In this document: positions 18,119-22,279 of the stretch, one piece after another
Numbering within the stretch: position 1 is the stretch's first letter
How the letters are laid out: every line of letters starts with the position of its first letter
From: Chromatiaceae bacterium
GTDB taxonomy: Bacteria > Pseudomonadota > Gammaproteobacteria > Chromatiales > Chromatiaceae
NCBI GenBank assembly: GCA_016714645.1
Contig: JADKCI010000007.1
Span: 12,501 to 34,779, forward strand
Direction of reading: 5' to 3'
DNA: 22,279 nucleotides
Made by a program: the position numbers and the translations under genes
The notes under the pieces: generated by a model
Seen by the model: the letters and a program-made list of their open reading frames with translations, nothing else
What the model was told of the DNA's origin: nothing
Database searches by the model: none

Positions 18119-18159
18119 TTCCTACAGGAATCGGCGGACTATCCTACAGTTCTACATTT
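18119..18159 (+). repeat. further copies of the 9-mer repeat, with a palindromic copy
   Basis: TTCCTACAGGAA (18119-18130) is a near-palindrome that contains one TCCTACA unit. TCCTACAGT (18142-18150) is followed directly by TCTACATTT, a unit lacking one C. Together with 18069-18095 this makes about six units in 91 bases. Confidence 0.7.
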
Positions 18160-19628
18160 TTCGCCTGCCCTCTTCGTTGGAGGACACAGACAGCAAGGGA
18201 AATCCTGGAGCTAATCGAATCCAAAGTCGCCAAAACCTTGGCGGAATGCCTGAAAGCCCGGTTTGCGTTTTGTCGCCATGCGGGCTGCTGGTATGCCTTT
18301 GCTGAGACTCATTGGCAGATCATGAATGCCCCGGTCATTGATGAAGTGGTGACCCGGCTGCTCTATGAAGGCGCTCCCAGCGGGTTCAAGGCCCGGACCC
18401 CCAGGCAATTCTGAGTCTGCTGACCAAAGGCTTGTTGCCGCTCCCAGATATGGCGACAGCCGATTGCCGACGCATCCCGTTCAATAATGGTTTGCTTGAC
18501 CCCATCACCCGCACCTTGACCCCGATCACGCCCGACAATGCGCTGACTTGGAGCTTGCCGTATGCCTACGATCCCGCCGCCGATTGCCCAACCATCAAGG
18601 CATGGTTACGCCAAGCCGTTAGCGGGGAAGACAGCGAAGATTCCGATAACCCGGACGATTTGGTTGAATTTATCCGGGCTTGGTTTGCCGCCTGCTCACC
18701 GGACGCGCTGATCTCCGTGTTCCTGCACCAGCCATTCCCTGGCAAAACCGGCAAAGGAACGCCGATCCGCCTAGCCGAGGCGTTGATTGATCTCGCAACG
18801 CGACCGTAACCAACTTGCGGAACTTGGAAACCAATCGTTTTGAGACTGCCGCGCTTTACCGCAAGCGGCTGGTGGCTATCACGGATTCCGGCAAATACGG
18901 CGGCAGCTTGATGTTTTCAAGCGCTAACCGGTCAGACCCGTTGCGCCCCGGAACGCAAAGCACCAGCAGCAGGCGCAACTTTTATCTTTGATGGAACGGT
19001 CTGATTGCCAGCAACGAACCGTTGCAGTTCAACGATTACACCGGCGCTGTCGAACGGCGCCGCCTGACTGTTGAGTTTTCCCGCCGGGTTACTGATGAGG
19101 AACGCGGCGCTTGGGATGTTCAAGGCGGCGAAACCGCCGTACTGCATCGGAGATTCCTGGCTTGGTCAACTGGGTCTTGGCAGTAAGCCGGGATGAAGTG
19201 ACCCACCGGATCAGGAGTCGCCCACAACAGGTTTCACGGGCGAATCAAGCGGCGATGCAGCACAGCAACCCCGCTGCCGATTGGCTGATTCAACAGGTTG
19301 TCCCTGATCCTGTTCGCAGTTTGATGATTGGCGGTTGCGTTGAAGTCACCCTCACCACCGCACAGGTTCAGGTGAAAGCGAGTCGCGCAAGATTTTGAGC
19401 AGGCCGATAACCACGCCTATCCCAACTATCGGGCTTGGTGTCCCGGTTTAGTCGCACACCGGTTTCAACCCGCCGCTTTCTGGTTTGGTTATCGACCTTG
19501 CCAGAACATTAGCGAATGATGTTCGCAAAGATAGGAATGAAATAGGTATGCTTATCAAAGGATTGAGACTGCGATTGAGCAGCGACGGCAATCAAGCATT
19601 TTGGGGCGGGAATGTGGAAACTTCGGAT

Positions 19629-19650
19629 GGCTGTAGGATGGCTGTAGGAT
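19629..19650 (+). repeat. 11-bp tandem duplication
   Basis: GGCTGTAGGAT occurs twice in tandem (19629-19639 and 19640-19650). Its GTAGGA core matches the reverse-oriented 9-mer units that begin 35 bases downstream. Confidence 0.75.
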
Positions 19651-19653
19651 CAC

Positions 19654-19671
19654 CTAGTGAAAATTCACTAG
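19654..19671. promoter_or_regulatory. perfect palindrome, possible operator or hairpin
   Basis: CTAGTGAA (19654-19661) and TTCACTAG (19664-19671) are exact inverted copies separated by two A residues. The site lies between the 11-bp duplication and the right 9-mer array. Size and symmetry are those of a dimeric repressor site. The function is inferred. If the helicase frame is right, the palindrome is inside its last codons. Confidence 0.5.
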
Positions 19672-19684
19672 AAAAACAAAGGTG

Positions 19685-19711
19685 AATGTAGGAACTGTAG
19701 GAACTGTAGGA
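19685..19711 (-). repeat. right iteron-like array, three tandem 9-mers in inverse orientation
   Basis: AATGTAGGA, ACTGTAGGA and ACTGTAGGA run without spacers (19685, 19694, 19703). The array is the reverse complement of the left array at 18069-18095 except for one base. It follows the helicase stop directly. Confidence 0.85.
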
Positions 19712-19744
19712 AAACACCCAACAAATTATTCCCTATACACGCAA

Positions 19745-20090
19745 GAGAACGCATCACCGCTCGCTCTTCGCATTGTCGGAACCCTTCAAGCGGCTGGCCC
19801 CGGTGGCATGACCCCGACGATCTGACCGGACGGTTGACTTGGTAAGACCGGCCCGGCGCTGGTGAATGCCTGCATCAATCACCCTGCTGTTGTCTGGTCG
19901 GATTGGAAAGGTGAACGGGAAGCTGGTTGCCAACCCGAAGCGCGGCATTGATGTTCAGGCCACCTCAAGCGCCTTGCCAGCGGGTATGTCGCACCGGCCC
20001 AGGCGGAACAAAATTTTCATAACCCCATACAAACACATAGCCATAATCCATCCGATTATGTTGATGGTAGCTTTCATCAATGAATCTTGA
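19745..20090 (+). pseudogene. possible small winged-helix DNA-binding protein, frameshifted
   Basis: Pieces in different frames read SPLALRIVGTLQAAGPGGMTP, DLTGRLTW, TGPALVNACIN, then LLLSGRIGKVNGKLVANPKRGIDVQ. Together they resemble a winged helix-turn-helix: helix, recognition helix, and a wing with 'SGRIxKVNGKL'. The intact part is the frame from 19866, which ends at 20090. I do not recognise a named family. The position, between a replication gene and a capsid module and just after repeat arrays, would suit a regulator of the phage-like element. It may equally be noise from a damaged longer gene. Confidence 0.35.
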
Positions 20091-20390
20091 ACTGCTGACT
20101 CGAATTGATGTTGCTGAAAAGACTGGCTCTTACCCGACAACTTGGCTGCTGATATTCGCCGGGCGCTACTGGTTAATATGCCCCACAGTGATCGGCTTCT
20201 TTGGAGAAACGATTTATATCGCCAGGCGCTGACCTGATACCCGGATCGCCCTGGCAACGTGCGGGCTATCTGGCGAAAATCATAAAACACTGGACCGGAC
20301 GCCATTCCAGTGATCCGATTCGCCAGTATCTTTCGAGATGAAAGCGCTAGGCGTTCGGCTCCTGGTTTCCCCAAAGAAAAATTATGAAGT
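20091..20390. other. no gene assigned
   Basis: Several frames are partly open (for example LAADIRRALLVNMPHSDRLLWR and SPWQRAGYLAKIIKHWTGRH in different rightward frames), and a leftward frame of 165 codons covers 19955-20452. None shows a motif I can name. Given the indel density nearby, a damaged gene of the phage element is possible here. Confidence 0.3.
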
Positions 20391-20419
20391 ACTGACCAAA
20401 AACTGATCCCTTGGTCAGT
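20391..20419. promoter_or_regulatory. 9-bp inverted repeat upstream of the prohead protease
   Basis: ACTGACCAA (20391-20399) and TTGGTCAGT (20411-20419) are perfect inverted copies 11 bases apart. No T run follows. It may be an operator or a leader stem and sits 22 bases before the protease ATG. Confidence 0.55.
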
Positions 20420-20442
20420 GACCCCCCCACAAAATGGGGTCA
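20419..20442 (+). promoter_or_regulatory. hairpin overlapping the protease start codon
   Basis: TGACCCC (20419-20425) pairs with GGGGTCA (20436-20442), whose last base is the A of ATG 20442. The stem would also cover the only G-rich stretch before the start. It could limit translation of the capsid-module gene. Function is inferred. Confidence 0.45.
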
Positions 20443-21155
20443 TGAACACCATCCCGATCTACGACGACATTACCCCGGCGACGACCCTACAGGTTCGCAC
20501 TGCCCTCGCCCGCAATCCGACCGCGCCTGTAACCGTGCGGATTAACAGTCCAGGCGGGTCCCCAATTGAAGCCACCACGATTCACAATCTTCGCAAGCGC
20601 ATCGTGGAGCCGTGCGGATTGTTGTCGAGGGCTTTGCCGCCAGCGCCGCGATCCTGCCTTGTTGCGCTGGCTACCGCACTTGCACCCAGCAACGCCATTT
20701 TCATGATTCATGGCGGATGGACTCAGCAACGGCGGCACCGCCCGCCGCTTGCGGAATCCGCCGATGCTGTTGAGAAAATTTCTGACGGCATGGCGCGGAT
20801 CATCGCCGCCAAAACACACCGCCCGCTAACCGAGATGCGCCGCTTACTGAGCGATGGTGATGACCATTGGCTGACTGCGGATGAAGCGCTGGCCCCGGGC
20901 TTGATTAACGAAGTCACTCCCGAACTGGCCATTGCGGCCCGGCTCGGCTCCCCACAACTCCCTGAGCGATTCCACAACATGACCGACCTGAACTTTGCGC
21001 CGACGCCACCACCACTGAGCGCCAGCGCATCGTTGCCATTACCCAGCTCTTTCAAACTGCCCGCCCCGGCCGCTATCCTGCCCCCCGAGCTTGCAGCCCT
21101 GGAAAACGAACCGATTGATTCCGGCGCTTCATCCACGAGGCCCGCGAGCGGATAG
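20442..21155 (+). pseudogene. ClpP-like prohead maturation protease, frameshifted
   Basis: From ATG 20442 the frame gives MNTIPIYDDITPATTLQVRTAL and VTVRINSPGGSPIEATTIHNL, the ClpP-fold strand-turn. The nucleophile region IVVEGFAASAAILP (about 20610-20652) lies in another frame, so Ser is present in the DNA but not in the longest reading frame. The first frame resumes with AIFMIHGGW, DAVEKISDGMARIIAAKTHRPL, EMRRLLSDGDDHWLTADEALAPGLI, the features of ClpP/S14-type phage head proteases. Its C-terminal part (AAILPPELAALENEPIDSG, and in another frame ERQRIVAITQLFQTARP) resembles the scaffold-like linker joining such proteases to a capsid protein. It probably continues into the downstream major capsid sequence as a protease-capsid fusion. 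An alternative GTG start at 20418 is in frame. Confidence 0.78.
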
Positions 21156-22279
21156 CAAAATGGGCGCCGCGGGTGAACCGCTCGGGACCGGACAAGGGTT
21201 CGTGGGCGGTTATGCCGCGCAAACGCCCGTAAGCCTGCCGGACGGTCCGTTAACCCGTGACTTTTACGCCGTCAACGCCCGTTTGTGGGGAATCCGGTTC
21301 CCCTATGGTGGTCATGGCTATCGGGGCTTTATTGACGCCACAGCGGACAGCCTCGCGCAACGCATGGGCGCCCGGCTGAGGATGTCCATCCCGACGCCCG
21401 TGATTTTCAAGGCGTCAGCCTTGGCCAGCCTCGCCGTGCTGGCGCTACAGGCCAGTGGCTGCAACCAGTCGGCTTAACCGGCGCTTCGCTGTTCCAAGCG
21501 GCCAACACATCCAGCGACTTCCCGATCCTGTTGCAGGAAGCCGGAAACCGGACCTTGGTCAGTCGCTATGAGCAACTGGTTCACCACTGGACCTGTGGAA
21601 ATCGGCGATGCGCCCAATTTCAAACCCAGAAAGCGGTCAATATCAGTGCATTCGGGTTTGGAACTCAAACAGGAAGCCGGCGAAATCCAGTATGGTTCTA
21701 TGCAGGAAGGCGCGGAATCCTATCAGGTGGCGACCTATGCCAAGGGCTTTCTCATTCAGCCGTGAAGCCCAGATCACGACGATCTGGACGCCATTGGCGC
21801 GATGCTGCGCACTGCCGCGAATGCCGCCGCCCGCCTGGAACGGGATTTAGTGTTTCGGGTATTGACCGCCAACAGATTGATGAGCGACGGCAAGGCGCTG
21901 TTTTCACGCCGATCATGGCAACCTGATACCAGCGCTGCCGGGATTAACGTGGGTTTGGGTAAAGCCCGCGCCTTGATGCGCAAACAGATGGATTCCAGCG
22001 GAGGATTCATTCTGTCCACCCCGCGCTTTGTGGTGTGCCCTGTGGCGCTGGAAAGCGATGCAGAAGGGCTTGTCGCGTCCCTGAGTTATCACCCTGACTT
22101 GGCGGATATCATGCAAACCCCGCCTTGGGTCAAGAGTCTGCGCATCGTTGCTGATCCGCGCCTGGACGTGAATGACGCCGCCGACTGGTTTCGTTGTCCG
22201 AACCCGTGACCGCGCCCGTTATCCGTCTGGCGTTCCTCAACGGTCAACAGGCCCGGTGATTGAACAGGAAGCCGACTTT
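21156..22279 (+). pseudogene. phage major capsid protein region, frameshifted and cut by the window end
   Basis: Capsid-like segments appear in order across frames: GLTGASLFQAANTSSDFPILLQEAGNRTLVSRYEQL (about 21472-21577), AGEIQYGSMQEGAESYQVATYAKGF (21687-21750), DDLDAIGAMLRTAANAAARLERDLVFRVLTAN, MSDGKALFS, GKARALMRKQMDSSGGFILSTPRFVVCPVALESDAEGL, LRIVADPRLDVNDAADWF and, at the very end, EQEADF. This matches major capsid proteins that occur fused to a prohead protease: 'HTSSDFP', 'ADGKALFxxxHGN', 'LxxVxxPRL'. The segment 21160-21470 (QRMGARL.., RDFQGVSL in another frame) corresponds to the usual linker. The window ends before the C-terminus. Tail or packaging genes may follow outside. Confidence 0.78.

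Larger units (their letters stand above)
18190..19685 (+). pseudogene. P4/D5-type phage primase-helicase (SF3 helicase), frameshifted
   Basis: The region reads, in changing frames, ILELIESKVAKTLAECLKARF, then CWYAFAETHWQIMNAP and LLTKGLLPLPDMATADCRRIPF followed by NNGLLDPITRTLTPITPDN (the D5_N-type region, about 18207-18600). Next come VEFIRAWFAAC, a damaged Walker A FPGKTGKGTPIRLAEALI, LRNLETNRFETAALYRKRLV with the Walker B-like AITDSGKYGG, IASNEPLQF and RRRLTVEF. This is the superfamily 3 helicase of P4-, satellite- and plasmid-type replication proteins, with a C-terminal domain ending near GLRLRLSSDGNQAFWGG. A ribosome-binding-like GGAGGA at 18178-18183 precedes it, but no good start codon is seen. 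The Walker A is expected to read GPGGTGKGTF, so base errors are present as well as indels. The last open frame ends at 19683-19685. Confidence 0.78.

Noticed and set aside
18069..19711. CRISPR array
   Set aside because: The repeats are 9 bp, mostly directly tandem without spacers, and occur in only a few copies.
19955..20452. 165-codon leftward open frame as a gene
   Set aside because: No motif is seen, all neighbouring phage genes are read rightward, and it overlaps the inverted repeats and start region of the protease.

Overview
The window looks like a high-GC gammaproteobacterial chromosome. The evidence is gammaproteobacterial gene orders (bamD divergent from rluD-pgeF; gcvR-bcp; scpA-scpB-rluB; ybaB-recR) together with the rRNA sequence. 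From the general look of the proteins I would guess something near the Competibacteraceae, but this is an inference without a database search.

Layout. 1-1828 is the 3' half of an rRNA operon: partial 23S, 5S and a very strong terminator. 1860-6309 holds three intact genes: a YihY/BrkB membrane protein, a divergent DUF3336-patatin phospholipase, and a leucine-rich-repeat protein with fifteen 22-residue repeats set between AT-rich flanks. 6497-8552 is a broken two-component region (REC-HPt, then REC-HD-GYP). 8549-10268 is the intact pgeF-rluD pair, transcribed leftward. 10371-15193 runs rightward and carries bamD, a nitroreductase-like gene, gcvR, bcp, scpA, scpB and rluB, each recognisable but split by single-base indels. 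15221-16630 runs leftward: an NnrU-family gene, recR and the 3' end of ybaB. 16631-17647 is a complete IS982-family element whose insertion point truncates ybaB.

Right of the IS (17648-22279) the content is phage- or satellite-derived: the C-terminal part of a primase-polymerase, a P4/D5-type SF3 helicase bracketed by inverted arrays of 9-bp iteron-like repeats, a probable small winged-helix protein, then a ClpP-like prohead protease followed by (probably fused to) a major capsid protein that runs off the end. This reads as a replication module next to a capsid module, as in a prophage or capsid-encoding satellite.

Caveat. From about 6.8 kb onward almost every single-copy gene except pgeF and rluD contains frameshifts, including normally essential ones (bamD, scpA, scpB). 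Most look like single missing bases, some in short homopolymers. The IS transposase, likely multicopy, is clean. The simplest reading is indel errors in a low-coverage assembly rather than real gene decay, so entries typed 'pseudogene' here mean 'frame broken in this sequence'. Boundaries inside such genes are approximate.
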